A stretch of DNA of 64,000 nucleotides from Spinacia oleracea (taxonomy: Eukaryota; Streptophyta; Magnoliopsida; Caryophyllales; Amaranthaceae), in the NCBI RefSeq assembly GCF_020520425.1, contig NC_079490.1:1922001-1986000 (forward strand), written 5' to 3'. The position numbers and the translations under genes are program-made. The notes under the pieces are model-generated. The model did no database searches, had not been told where the DNA came from, and saw only the letters and a program-made list of their open reading frames with translations. Shown here one piece after another: positions 24,017 through 35,824 of this stretch. Numbering within the stretch: position 1 is the stretch's first letter; the number at the start of each line of letters is the position of its first letter.

Positions 24017-24171
24017 TTTGTTCAACAAATCAATGGAAGAACGACTGATTTCTGGAATTTGATTGTGAAATTTCAGGAAGTGGGAAGAACAGGGAAAACA
24101 ATTGGAAATTTTGGGCGATTTCAATACGAGGTGTCTGACGGTGTCGTTTAGTTTTTTTTGAGATTTAGTAT

Positions 24172-24230
24172 GGGCCTTAAACTCGAAGAATTGTAAGAAT
24201 TTCAATTATTTTCCTTTTGGGCCTTAAACT
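24172..24230 (-). promoter_or_regulatory. Paired GGGCCTTAAACT boxes
   Basis: GGGCCTTAAACT occurs at about 24172-24184 and again at about 24217-24230, each within TGGGCC on the plus strand. TGGGCC/Y Site II-type boxes bind TCP factors in promoters of housekeeping genes. They lie 150-210 bp upstream of the small minus-strand ATG at 24016, consistent with a promoter. Confidence 0.4.
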
Positions 24231-24274
24231 TCTTTTTCATGTTTCATGAAATTATCAAAACAAGTTTAATTCTT

Positions 24275-24447
24275 AAGGGCTCGTTCGGTGTCATTGGCAG
24301 TTTAGTTTTTGATTTTTTTGGTTTTGAAAGTCATATGATTTAGATTGATATAACTAAAAAGTAGTCATAGCTTATAGTAATCATGTTGATTTTGAAAATT
24401 GACAACAAAAAACTGTAATCAAAAAGTGATACCGAACAGGGCCTTAT
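24275..24447. mobile_element. MITE with GGGCTCGTTCGGT ends
   Basis: Left TAAGGGCTCGTTCGGTGTCA; right, inverted, TAAGGCCCTGTTCGGTATCA. TTA/TAA at both edges suggests a PIF/Harbinger-like 3-bp target. Interior words (CATGTTGATTTTG, TCATAT GATTT) recur in partial copies near 36990-37150 and 49160-49340. Confidence 0.65.
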
Positions 24448-25528
24448 ATATCTAGAGTCTATCAAACAAAAAGAATGATCATAGTGTGGTTCAAATATTT
24501 TATAATGACAAGGAAAAAAAACATCGCAGGTTCATCAAATTAAGTTTTATCAGATAAAATAAGTTGAGTAATAATGCAGGTAGCTTTTAAGGTAAAGAAT
24601 AACGTTTTGACCAAACCAAAACGGTACTTGCAAAAATTTATAACTTTTGGCAAAGTAGCGACTTATGTAGTGGTTAGCGGATGTATAGCTTTTCTCAAAC
24701 ATTTAAAAAAAATTATCGTTCAGAAGTAACAAGAAGCGTTTTGTAAAATTATGGTAAACTTTTAAACAATATACTATATAACTTTCATTATATGTTACAA
24801 TGTCAACCACTACTTTTACTGAACGCTCATACTAATTTCTCGCTGCTTTGACAGTTACCCGTCACACGCTACTAGTCCACTGTTGTTCGATACTCTGACC
24901 GCTACCCGCTATTCAACCGCTAAAAGCTACCCTCTATCGCTAATTTTTTCGAACAAGGTCCCATACTAGCTAATTGTTAATCACTACTTGTTCACCGCTA
25001 CCTGCTACTCAGCCAATAAAAGTTATCCGATATCGTTAATTTTGCCGAACACGGCCAAAATCAGATGAACCAAACAAAATCAAAAGAGAAATGACAATAC
25101 TACCCTTACTACGTGTCCACTGTCCAGTGCCTCCAGGGTGACTCCAAGCCCAACTCTGAAGTCCAGCTATACTATTGGCAATTACCCAATGCGTCTATTT
25201 GGTCATATTTTAGTCCATTACATAATGATGTCAAGGACAAACGACGTCGTTTTCTTTGGATTTGGCAATTTGGCAGTGTATATTCGCCACGTATTCAACT
25301 GACATAAGAAAAATCAGAAATTCTTCTTCCATGTGGGACCCAGTTTTCCAGCTTTTAAATTTTGTCTACCACGTGGCATGTCAGGGTATTCAGGAATGGC
25401 ATTCTTTGGACAGTTGGAATACTTGGACTGGCCCAGCACTTTTGTCAGTTTGTAATCCAAGTCATCAAATGTCATTATTTGTTAATTAGTGATTTTAATT
25501 AAAAAATATTAACTTGTTTGAAATGATA
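24448..25528. other. Gene-free stretch with degenerate CGCTA words and G-box motifs
   Basis: 24.85-25.05 kb repeats ACCGCTACCCGCTA-like words. 25.1-25.4 kb has ACGTGTCC, GACGTCG and CCACGTGGCA motifs typical of promoters, but no gene begins after them. The short frames at 25113 and 25256 are not recognised. Confidence 0.4.
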
Positions 25529-25860
25529 TACTCCCTCCGTCCCGGAATACTCGACCCGGTTTGACCGGCACAGAGTTTAAGGGACTTGAATTGACTTATT
25601 TATTTTAATAGGTAGTAGTTGATAGTGGGGTATTATTTTAATGTAGTTAGTGAGAGGTGGGTTAAAAGGTGGGGTTGGGTGAGAGTAGGGGTTGAATTTT
25701 TAATTATTTTTTGTATGGAGTAGGGGGTAGGTGGGTTAATTGGGGTGGAGTGAGAAACAATATAATATTGTTAGAATATTTCCATTTTTAGAAACAGGTC
25801 AAGTATTAAGGGACGACCCGATAAGGAAAACAGGTCAAGTATTCCGGGACGGAGGGAGTA
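25529..25860. mobile_element. Stowaway-like MITE, uninterrupted copy
   Basis: Ends TACTCCCTCCGTCCCGGAAT and ATTCCGGGACGGAGGGAGTA are perfect inverted repeats bounded by TA, typical of Stowaway/Tc1-mariner MITEs. 332 bp. It is the empty-site reference for the interrupted copy at 30392. Confidence 0.93.
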
Positions 25861-26132
25861 GGTGGAGTTAGTATGTGTTAAAATTATCTAATTCTCACTT
25901 ATTTTTTCTGAACTTATTTTATCTGAATAACACTGAATTTAAGAGAATTTATCTTAACTTATAACTGAAGAACTTATCAAAAAAAAAATTGATTATAATT
26001 ACACTTAGGTAACCTTTATTTTTCAGAACTTATCTTACTTCAACTTATTTGAACGTAATTCTCATGAAATGGGTGGACATAAGGTGAACAAAACATATCC
26101 TTTAGACAAAAGTAGAGTGGCTCCTAATGATA

Positions 26133-26394
26133 TACTTCCTCCGTTCTTTTTAAAATAACACAATTATTTAGGCACGTTTGCCAATACACGATTTCAAACA
26201 TTAATATCTCTAATTGTGGATCGGAAAAAATTATAAAAAGTTGATATTTAAATAATAATTACTAATACGAATCTAATAAGACACCACACGACTATATTTT
26301 TTCTTATGTATAAAGCACAAAAGGAAGTCAAAGGTGTTTGTGTGAATAGTGTCTAAAACTCCATTGTGTCATGTAAATAAGAACAGAGGAAGTA
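26133..26394. mobile_element. Stowaway-like MITE (CTTCCTCCGTTC ends)
   Basis: Left TACTTCCTCCGTTCTTTTTA; right, inverted, TACTTCCTCTGTTCTTATTT. TA at both edges. Related to 21913-22165. Confidence 0.85.
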
Positions 26395-28867
26395 TGTCTT
26401 ATAAATTTTGGTTTATTTACTCAATAGACGATGTTCTATTCACCTTTTAAGTCTAACAGTACGGAAACCCTTTCAACAAGTCGCCTTAATTTAAAATATG
26501 GACATGATATGGAGTATCGACCAATTCAAATTAGTTTAAAAATCTCGTGTGTGAAATCCTGTTTATTTGTATGCAATTTCAACTTTAACTTGTTTGTTGA
26601 TGCCGAGAGTTGGACAGTTCGGCCTACGTACAATTGTTCTAATACAATTTTAGCATCATTCCATCATAGAAGGTTCACGAGAAAAACAAATCTTATATTT
26701 ATAATACGAAATAGTATAATAAAGATCAGAGAAAACAGGCTACTGTATTTGTTACATAAGTACGTAACATTTTCTCATGTGGTCGAGCAACCATAAATGC
26801 ATACCAAATACGAGATACATATATTAAAAAAAATCTTAATATCCTAAAAACGTCATTTTTACATTATATTCAAATATGTGTACCCTTAAAAACACATTAA
26901 AACGTCCTTTTTACATTATATTTAAATATATGTACCCTTGAAGAACACATTAAAAATAACCATGATGCATGGTCTCGAACTCTCGATACAATCCAAAACT
27001 TGATATAAATTATAAAGTACACAATATCTCCATTTAATCCCTTTTTTTAAACCATCAATTTGACATTAAAATAACATGTTAACATCCACATGTGGTGCAC
27101 TAAGCTAAGTACAATCATATACAGCCAAATTATTTCTTTAGATTAGGTGGGAATCATAATGTTCATAATTAATCTACCTATATATAGCTAAGGTCAAGCA
27201 ATAGCTCCCATCATACAAGCCAAAGCCACCACCATATATATCTTTTTCCCTTTTTTTTTATTTTTTTTTTTCGAATTTAGTACTGGCCCGTTCGATATTA
27301 TTTTTTATTTTCATTTTTCTAAAAACTTAAAAGAAATATGAAAACTGCAAAAGATAATTACCAGTTTTGTGTTGTTCGTTTTCAAAATCAACATGATGAT
27401 AATTATAACTTTAATTATCTTTTAGTGCATGGTTAAATTTAAGGTTTTGTTCCTTAAATTTCTTAATATCATAATCTATAAGAAAAAATTCAAAACAATC
27501 AGATCTGACCAGAAAAGTCAGATCATACTACAAAAGTAAAAAAAAAAAAACACTCACAGAAATACATACAAATTAGAAAATTTCAAACAAAAAACTAGAA
27601 AAATCAGACTAAACCAAGTCAACACAATAAAGCTAACCTAAAATTATGAGTTTCAAAATCATAAAATTAACTTAATTTTGTTCCTTAACTTTAACTTTTA
27701 CCTATAATCTTAATCAAGCACGATCTCATTAATTACTACTCCATGAAGAACAAAAGTAAAAAAATACGGAGTACAAAAAAAAAAATTAAAAAAAGTTTTC
27801 ACCTAAATTTGAGGAGCAGTAAAAAAAAAAGATCATGGGAACTTGTAGTTACTCCATGAAATTCACTGAATAACACAGCTAGATAGACAGCCAGTGGGAC
27901 CCAAATTTACTACGGTAAATTCTATCATGATTGGGGGGAACTATTACTATTAACCTAACTATTGTCCTTTGTGTTTGCACTTCAATTCAATTCGTCTACT
28001 TTCAATTTGGTAAGTTTTGTTTTTAGCAATTTAGCATTATGCCATTTTGCAGTGCTTATTATTGGCAAACCATTTTCATTGTAGATGTACATGCAAGTTT
28101 TTCATAGAGAAAAATGGAAGTTATTATAGCCTATCTACTTTGAAAATTTATGCATTCTACATTTCTACCAATTATACAGGGGATTGTACGTAGAAGTATT
28201 TATGATATTTTCAAAACTCGGCTCATATAGATTGAGCTACCTCGATAAATGGTCAATTAAGTGTGGATCGATCAGTTGATCACTATGCCGTATCTAATAG
28301 GACCAAAGCATGGGTGGGTACGTGAAATGATATTTGAGGATATATAAATGCCTAACAAAGTTAAGTTGTTGAGGTGAGTGTAATATGTCATCTTTTATAA
28401 GTTTCAAAATTTCAAGATTACCTTAATTAATTAAACACTAATTTAGTGACAGAGTAAAAAGTCTAAGGGAGGATCAGGGCACCCGACACACCTCCCTATT
28501 TTAAGTTGTTAAAAGTAGATACTCCGTAAAATATTGACTTGATATCCCTTAAATTTAAAAACAAAAATAAATTTTCTGGTCCCGCTTGATTTAGCAAAAG
28601 ATAGCCTTCAAAGGATTTTCTCAAAAAAACTTCAAGAGAATAACAAATTATAACCACTTGTATTAAACTAATACGGAGTATATCCTATGTATAGCTAAGA
28701 TTTAATTACCACAAACCTCCAAAACTCCATCCTACCTATTCTATGCAATCCATTTTAAATATTATTATTTTTTTTTAAAAAAAACAAAGAACTTTCCTAA
28801 GAATAACCACCACCATACTAACTTCTCAAAATAATTAAAAAAAAATCCTACAAATTAATAACTAACT
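26395..28867. other. Gene-free AT-rich stretch
   Basis: The frame at 26431-26796 is not recognised. A 60-bp tandem duplication lies at about 26850-26955 (TTTTTACATTATATT and ATGTGTACCCTT words). A TATATATAG box at about 27178-27187, followed by a leader-like AGCCAAAGCCACCACC, looks like an orphan promoter. No hairpin typical of a miRNA precursor was seen by eye. Confidence 0.4.
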
Positions 28868-28878
28868 AGCTACTAACT

Positions 28879-29415
28879 CCCTCTTTTATCTCTCTTTTTA
28901 GGGTTTACAAAAATTAGGGTTTTATAGGGCGGAAATAGCCAATTTTCTTCGGAAATTTGGTTATTTCTGCCCCTTCTCTTTCAATTCCGTTGTGTTTTTG
29001 CGTTAGATCTCAATAAGTACCCCTATGGTGGGTTTGATTGTTTCGGTGTAGTAAGTACCCCTATGGTGGGTTTGTTTTTAGTTATGTTTTTGTGTTTAGT
29101 TTAGTTCAGGTTGTTTCTTTGGTAAAGATTTATGCGGGATCGAAGAATATGTCAATCTTTCGACTACAATCAGACGAATCAGACGAAAATCATATTTGTC
29201 ACGGCTACAACAGATCTATAGACCCCCTCGTCAATGAAGGCTGTAAATCACAGCGATATAAAAGAGGGTATACAGAATATTTGATATACTACGATCGTAG
29301 CTATGGTGAAAAGAAGTTTTTATTTGATTCGATTGTTATGTATTTGTTAGATTTATATCTTTATGTAGATGTCGTATGACTTTTTATCAATGAATTAATT
29401 TGTTTATAAAAAAAA
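28879..29415 (+). mobile_element. Short poly(A) retroposon (LINE- or SINE-derived)
   Basis: Flanked by perfect 11-bp duplications AGCTACTAACT (28868-28878 and 29416-29426) and ending in a run of A directly before the right copy. The 3' end TTTTTATCAATGAATTAATT resembles plant L1 LINE tails. The body contains AAGTACCCCTATGGTGGGTT twice (about 29015 and 29050). A 113-codon frame inside is not recognised. 537 bp, so either a 5'-truncated LINE or a distinct retroposon. Confidence 0.8.
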
Positions 29416-29610
29416 AGCTACTAACTTCTCATGTAACCATCCAGTCATGCACCCCCAATAATAATCAATTCCTTGCATTAGTACGAGTACATTCTAGTAT
29501 ATATTCTATAAATAAGTACTATGATTATACGCGGCTACTTAGCAATTGCACCAATTAATCCCGTTTAGTGTTTCACTTAATTAATTACCCTACAAGACAT
29601 CCTAGTCATG

Positions 29611-30119
29611 GTTTAATTAACACATCAAAGTATCAAACCAATGCATGCCATGTTATGTATAGTTACATGTTTATATTGTTTTAGCTAGTACTTATAGATA
29701 TTAACATGAAATAATTAAGTTTAAGCTAGCTAGGTTTAATTAATACATCAAAGTACTATATCAAATCAATGCCATCTATATATAGTTACATGTTTATATT
29801 CTTTTAGCTAGTACTACCTCCGTTTCAAAAAGATCTTTACAATTACTATTTGCACGGACTCCAATGTAATATTTAACTACTAATATATCCAATTTCGTAT
29901 GGAAATTTTTTATAAAAATTTGATATTCTGAAAATACATTCCGAGACCAAACTAACAAGATCTTACATGTAAAGTTTTGATGTATATAATGGTGAGAATT
30001 TACGGTCAAAGTTTTTATACTTTGGACACATTTTCCAAAGCGTAAAGAATTTTCTGAAACGGAGGTAGTACTTAATTATAGATATTAACATGAAATAATT
30101 AAGTTTAAGCTAGCTAGGT
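29611..30119. repeat. 123-bp tandem duplication, second copy split by a MITE
   Basis: Copy 1 is 29611-29733; copy 2 is 29734-30119 and contains the MITE 29812-30070. Shared runs: ACACATCAAAGTA / ATACATCAAAGTA, ATAGTTACATGTTTATATT, TTTTAGCTAGTACTT and AATTAAGTTTAAGCTAGCTA. Confidence 0.9.
29812..30070. mobile_element. Stowaway-like MITE (CTACCTCCGTTTC ends)
   Basis: Left TACTACCTCCGTTTCAAAAA; right, inverted, TACTACCTCCGTTTCAGAAA. TA target. Same family as 30479-30737 and 60772-61121 (shared TTACTATTTGCACGGACTCC, ATATCCAATTTCGTATG and GAGAATTTACGGT). Confidence 0.93.
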
Positions 30120-30391
30120 TAATTTAAATGTATTATTTAGGGAGAATTGAAGAAGAGCCATAATTTTGAATTTTAAAAAGAAAACTAAGAAGATCATAAT
30201 TGGTGCATGTGCAGAGCGGGACATGCAATGCAACTCCAATGCATTGGCTTCCATAAAGCTCATTCCATTATATTGTAAGACTTTGTTACCAATTCAATTA
30301 TCAACCAAAATATGGACCACGTATGTCTCTTATATGAAACACTAGTACGTATGTAGTACAATTAATTAAATCCCTATTCATTGCTCCTAAT

Positions 30392-30980
30392 TACTCCCTC
30401 CGTCCCGGAATACTCGACCCGGTTTGACCGGCACAGAGTTTAAGGGACTTGAATAGACTTATTTAATTTAATAGGTAGTACTACCTCCGTTTCAAAAAAA
30501 TCTTTACAGTTACTATTTGCACGAACTCCAATGCAATATTTAACTACTAATATATCCAATTTCGTATGTGAAAAATTTATAGAAATTTGATATTCTGAAA
30601 ATATATACCGAGACCAATCTAACAAGATCTTACATGTAACGTTTTGATGTATATAATAGTGAGAATTTACGGTTAAAGTTTTTAATATTTGGATACATTT
30701 TCCAAAGCGTAAAGAACTTTCAGAAACGGAGGAAGTAGTTGATAGTGGGGTATTATTTAAATGTAGTTAATGGGAGGTGGGTTAAGAGGTGGGGTTGGGG
30801 GAGAGTAGGGGTTGAATTTTTAATTATTTTTTGTATGGAGTAGGGGGTAGGTGGGTTAATAGGGGTGAAGTGAGAAATAATATAATATTGTTAGAATATT
30901 TCCATTTTTAGAAACAGGTCAAGTATTAAGGGACGGCTCGATAAGGAAAACAGGTCAAGTATTTCGGGACGGAGGGAGTA
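30392..30980. mobile_element. Stowaway-like MITE interrupted by another MITE
   Basis: Same family as 25529-25860 (ends TACTCCCTCCGTCCCGGAAT and TTTCGGGACGGAGGGAGTA). It is split between TTTAATAGGTAG and GTTGATAGTGGGG by the element at 30479-30737, with TA duplicated. Confidence 0.95.
30479..30737. mobile_element. Nested MITE (CTACCTCCGTTTC ends)
   Basis: Begins TACTACCTCCGTTTCAAAAA and ends CAGAAACGGAGGAAGTA. The empty site, GGTAGTAGTTGATAG, is seen in the sister outer element at about 25611. This shows a TA-target insertion later than the outer element. Confidence 0.95.
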
Positions 30981-31820
30981 ACTATTTATCTTGGTACCAT
31001 AGTTTGGACCTCATGCTATATATACTAGTTATTTTTTTGAATTTCACATTCAATTCGTATTTTATGTACGACTCGATCTTAATTATATTATAGGTAGTAC
31101 GTACGTAGTAAGGCTAGGAGAGCCTTCTAAAAGCAAGATATGCTCGGTTTAATATGATAGAATCCATGAATACCATAGTAGATCATGTCATGCTGTGTTT
31201 TATAAAGAATTGGAGAGTAATTAATTGTTACATGAAGGGGGTACGTACGTGGTCAACTAAAAGTAATCTATCTTCAATTACATACTTTTTTTATTAGCTT
31301 TACTGTCTAATTTCGATATATGAAAAAATCGCGGATGTAAGTAAACTGCTTATCTTATCATTATGGACTTGAGGCACCTGATGATATTGATATATACAAT
31401 TAAAGCTAGATCGACAAAGTTCATAAGAATCATAATATATATATGGACCAGATCGATCCCCTATCGACTCTCGTTTCTAGAAGTATCATGTTTAGTTAAT
31501 CCACATATATATCAATCACATTTTTACAATTTTACATATTGGAAGGAGACAAGGAAAATCAACAAGGGTGATCTTGAATTTTTTAAATTTTAATTTTTTT
31601 TTTATTATTTGATTAAACATGAAACAAGGGGTGCAAACCATGCAGAAACAGCAAGCTTTTTCATGAAGTACGTTACCCTACAATTAATACGCATGAGTAA
31701 ATATTCATGTCTTGTTATGTAATAATGCAGTGAAAAACACGAACATAGTGAACATTTATTTATTTGTAGTACTCGTACGTAAATACAGTTATATATTGAC
31801 AAAAAACATTAAAAAAAATA
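30981..31820. other. Gene-free stretch
   Basis: AT-rich with TACGTACGT words (about 31095 and 31245). The frames at 31363 and 31605 are short and not recognised. Confidence 0.5.
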
Positions 31821-32637
31821 GCACCCCAATTGTTATGTGATTTTGGTGCAGCCTCTGAAAATGGAAATATAATCACAGATCGGACGTGATTGGCCAATTT
31901 TTAAACCCCCATTTATGTGAATACAGACAGCCAAACAAGGGAATAGGGGACTGGGGAATGATTAATCGGGTTCGGGTCGAGTCATGTTCAATTTTGGATT
32001 TGGGTGTTATATAGTCGGGTTTGAATCGGGTTTTTATCAGCTAGTCTCGGGTTTGTGGTCAAGTTAGGATCGGATAATTTTCGGGTCGGTAAAAAATTAG
32101 GTCGGGTTAAGATCGAGTCAATAATTGATTTGGTCATCATAAAATAATCAAGCGCATCGTCAAATATTTACTCCACAGGTCGAGTCATTAATAGGTTATG
32201 TGATGAATCGGGTTAAGGTCATTGTCGGGTCGTGTACCGAATCGGGTTCAGGCCATGTTCGTTCAGGTCGGTTTGGTTATCGGTCATCTTTCGGTCGCCT
32301 GTCGGATTCGGGTCATACAACATCCGGTTAAAATTGGTTATCAATTTTTTCGGGTAAGATACAAGTAAGGCTTTGGATTACTTGTTATACCAAAATTTCG
32401 GATCATGATCAATTACGGGTTCGATCGGCTCACATCAGGTTCTCGGGTCATGTCAATTTTTGAGAGCTCTACTATTATGTATATAACTATATAGCACCCC
32501 AATTGTTATGTAATTTTGGTGCAGCCTCTGGAAATGGAAATATAATCACAGATTGGACGTGATTGGCCAATTTTTAAACCCCCATTTATGTGAATACAGA
32601 CAGCCAAACAAGGGAATAGGGGATTGGGGAATGATTA
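31821..32637. repeat. 144-bp direct repeats flanking a CGGGT-rich element
   Basis: 31821-31964 and 32494-32637 are about 97% identical (four differences seen), starting GCACCCCAATTGTTATGT and ending GGGGAATGATTA. The segment between them is the degenerate element below. The ends are not TG...CA, so these are not ordinary LTRs. Confidence 0.9.
31965..32471. mobile_element. hAT-like element, family III, left end missing
   Basis: Interior of CGGGTTCGGGTC, CGGGTCGGT and GGGTCATG words, ending TCAATTTTTGAGAGCTCTA at 32471. The right terminus matches that of the complete copy at 60053-60740. The left terminus TAGAGTTGTCAAAA is absent; sequence begins inside at ATCGGGTTCGGG, directly abutting the first 144-bp repeat. 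Confidence 0.65.
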
Positions 32638-32831
32638 GTGATATTTGTCAGATTACTAAATTGCATGTTGTCAAAATATTAATTAATTTAAATACTTAAT
32701 GATTTAATAAAGTATAATTAGTGTATGTCAATTAATATGTGGGTGACAATCGTGACATGCATAATTGGCGCTTAATTAAGTTGTCCTTCTACGGCACGTA
32801 CTCTTTAATTAATTATGTCATATAATTGCCA

Positions 32832-32835
<4 letters not shown>

Positions 32836-32880
<45 letters not shown>
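32836..32880. repeat. AT dinucleotide microsatellite
   Basis: About 22 uninterrupted TA units. Confidence 0.95.
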
Positions 32881-32884
<4 letters not shown>

Positions 32885-33009
32885 TATGTAACTATAAAAA
32901 AAAAATGTAATTATGTAACTAATCAATGTCGAATCATTGAAGAGTTGAAGGATATGGGACTGAAATTGTAGCACCATTTTCAGGCAGAAAAAACGGATTA
33001 ATATTTACA

Positions 33010-33110
33010 CCCGTTTCAAAATAATTACACCTTTTTAAAATGACTAAATGTCACATATATTATTAATGAAAATAAGAACGAAGTAGGCATTGTAATTGTT
33101 TTGAAACGGA
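33010..33110. mobile_element. Short fold-back MITE
   Basis: CCGTTTCAAAATAATTACAC at 33011-33030 and TGTAATTGTTTTGAAACGG at 33091-33109 are inverted repeats around a 60-bp loop. Confidence 0.75.
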
Positions 33111-34200
33111 TATACTGTAGCATCTTTTTAACTTTTTATAATAGGTAATATCTAAATTTATCCAATAGGTAGATTAATTACTGATTTATAGATATATTTA
33201 ATTTTAATAAAACCTACTGCAATTAATTTGTACTTTGTTGATCAAATATGTTTTTTTTGTGCGTGTGTGTGTTAATTAAAGAGAAAATGATATAAACGCG
33301 ATTCGATTTAACGTCTTAGACTCTTAGGTTAAGGCCGGTTGATATATGTTCACTTCATGACTCCCCTATATATAACTTTTGAATTTTGAAAATCATTGAC
33401 TATTATGTACTATCAATATGATGTGTTTTTAGTACTATATGGCTATGACGGATAACTTATGATAAAAACCACTGTCCATACATTGTTCGATAGTATTATA
33501 AGTTTTTTTTTGTTGTTTAAATGAGTCACGTGAGAAACACTCCATATAAATTACAAATGGGAAAAGAGAATTCAAACATTTAACCGTACACAAACCCTCA
33601 GTCGTAATTCTTAATTAACCATTATGTCAAGACATTATCAGTACTCAGTATTTTGATTATATTAAATGTAAACAATTGTTCCCTGACCATAACCCTTAGA
33701 GTCACATTTAATATATAGATCCCTAATAAAAAAATCATTAATTTCAAAAAAACTCAAAGTGTCAACTAAGAATAATTAAAAAGTTGCTTAATTAAGAGTA
33801 AAGTATTAACTTGGAAAGTGAAGAAATAACTAAAGTTTTCCCAAAAATAGGTGAGGGGTGAGAGTGGGGGCAGTGCCACTTACACAAAAGCATCATCGTA
33901 CACCAAAATCTAGGAACAACAACAACAAGGATCAAGTTCATCAATTTCTTCTTTCCAATTATTTTTAATTTTACATAAAAGTTAAAAAATAAAATATAAT
34001 TATAAAAATAAAAATAAAAATAAAAATGAAGGGAATCCATTAATTGAATTGCTTGCATTTCAAATCTCTGTTCTTTCTGGAAATCGAGGCTGCACGCCTC
34101 TCACTCATTTTCTGCGTTTACTAAGAACATAACCCTCTGTCATTGTGTTTCCTTTTCTCCCCCATTTTTTTGAAAAATTATAGGGTAAAAAAAATAAAAA
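33111..34200. other. Gene-free stretch
   Basis: AT-rich. The frame at 33792-34058 is AT-biased and not recognised. Nothing else supported. Confidence 0.5.
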
Positions 34201-34223
34201 TAAATCTAATAGTGGACTAAAAA

Positions 34224-34790
34224 ATAACAAATTTGAATATATGTACAAAGTGTTTTTTTTTTTTTAACTAAACTTAATTGAAGTTATTAGATTCGATTGG
34301 AATTTATGAAATCTGTTTGAAACTAAAAAAACAAATTTGAATATATGTATTAACTAAACTTAATTGAAGTTATTAGATCCGATTGGACTTTATGAAATCC
34401 GATTGAAAAAAAAAAACAAATTTGAATATATGTAAAAAGTATTTCTTTTTTTTAACTAAACTTAATTGAAGTTATTAGATCCGATTGGATTTTATGAATC
34501 TGATTGATTTTTTTTGGAATTTATGAATATTGATCAGACCTGATTGCAATACAATAACTCGAGGGAATAAACTTAATAGGTATTTGTGGACATTATTGAA
34601 TCTAGTTGTGTCTTATTGACTTGATTGAACGTGATTGTAACTTATTTGACCTGTTTGAACCCGATTGAAACTTATTGAAATCAATCATTACATGAGAATA
34701 TAACTTATCGGATCTGTTGGACCTAATTGAAACTTAGTCCGCTAATTAGACTTGATTGGAACTTGTTATAACTTATATATTGAACTTGAA
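34224..34790. repeat. Imperfect tandem repeats (85-105 bp, then about 11-bp words)
   Basis: Three copies starting AACAAATTTGAATATATG at about 34229, 34331 and 34415, each with AACTAAACTTAATTGAAGTT and TTAGATYCGATTGGA. These grade into 250 bp of degenerate CTGATTGAAACTTATTGA-like words. Confidence 0.8.
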
Positions 34791-35214
34791 ACTTTTTTTT
34801 TTCTTAAGCTGAAGAGAACGTCCTCTGAATCAATCTTTTTTTAACTCTAAAGTGAAGGATGGTGCATGTATGAAAACTTTTACCTATGAAGTGAAGATGT
34901 ATGAAAGCTTATCGATAATCATGTTAGATCCTTAACGATTCAAGACATGAGTCAACACATTTTATTATCTACTATTCCATTATTAGTTATGCAATTGATT
35001 CAAAATCTAACCATCATTTATGCATATCACCAAATCCCTTGACTAAGATCGATAATAAATTTAAGTGACATACTAAATACGACACATGAGACATTTAAGA
35101 CCAACTTATTCAAGTTTTATAAATAGAAATGAAATCAATTTGAGTCAAGGAAGGATGCATTGATCAAGTTACTTAAACTATCCATATCGAAAACAATGAA
35201 CTAGCTTCAATAAT

Positions 35215-35805
35215 TTAACTTTGCTCTACTAAATTCGTTACTTAAACTCGGCTCTATTCAACTCGTTATTTAAACCCACATCTATTTAACTCGTAACTTA
35301 AAGTCAGCTCTAGCTACTAACTCGGTACTGAAACTCGTTCCTACTCAACTGGTTTAAGAAACTTAGCTCTATTCAACTCGTTACTTAAATGCAGCTCTAT
35401 TTAACTCGTTACTTGATTAAACTCAGCTCTACTAACTCGTTACTTAAACTCGGCCCTACTCAACTGGTTTAAGAAACTCAGCTCGATTCAACTCATTACT
35501 TAAACTCGGACTCTATTAAGCTCGTTAGTTAAACCCGGCTCTACTCAACTCCTTACTCAAAATCATCTCTACTAATTCGTTACTTAAACTCGACTATAAT
35601 AAGCTCGTTAGTTACACTCGGCTCTATATATTCAACTCGTTACTCAAACTGAGCTCTATTTAACTCTTTACTTAAACACGGCTCTAGCTACTAACTCGTT
35701 ACTTAAACTCGACTCTATTAAGCATGTTAGTTACACTCAGCTCCATTTAGCTCGTTACTCAAGCACAACTCTATTCAACCCGTTACTTAAACTCGGCTCA
35801 ACTTA
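35215..35805. repeat. Minisatellite of CTCGTTACTTAAACTCGGCTCTA units
   Basis: About 20 imperfect units of 23-31 bp centred on AACTCGTTACTTAAACTCGG and GCTCTATTCAACTC, with frequent one-base changes and unit-length variation. Lies 550-1140 bp upstream of the coiled-coil gene. Confidence 0.88.
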
Positions 35806-35824
35806 GTACAGTGATACATGGTCC

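Noticed and set aside
29038..29379. 113-codon frame as a host gene
   Set aside because: Contained in a retroposon with target duplication; no recognised domain and no host-like context.
31821..32637. Direct repeats as LTRs of a TRIM element
   Set aside because: The repeat ends are not TG...CA, there is no primer-binding site, and the interior is a hAT-like degenerate element.
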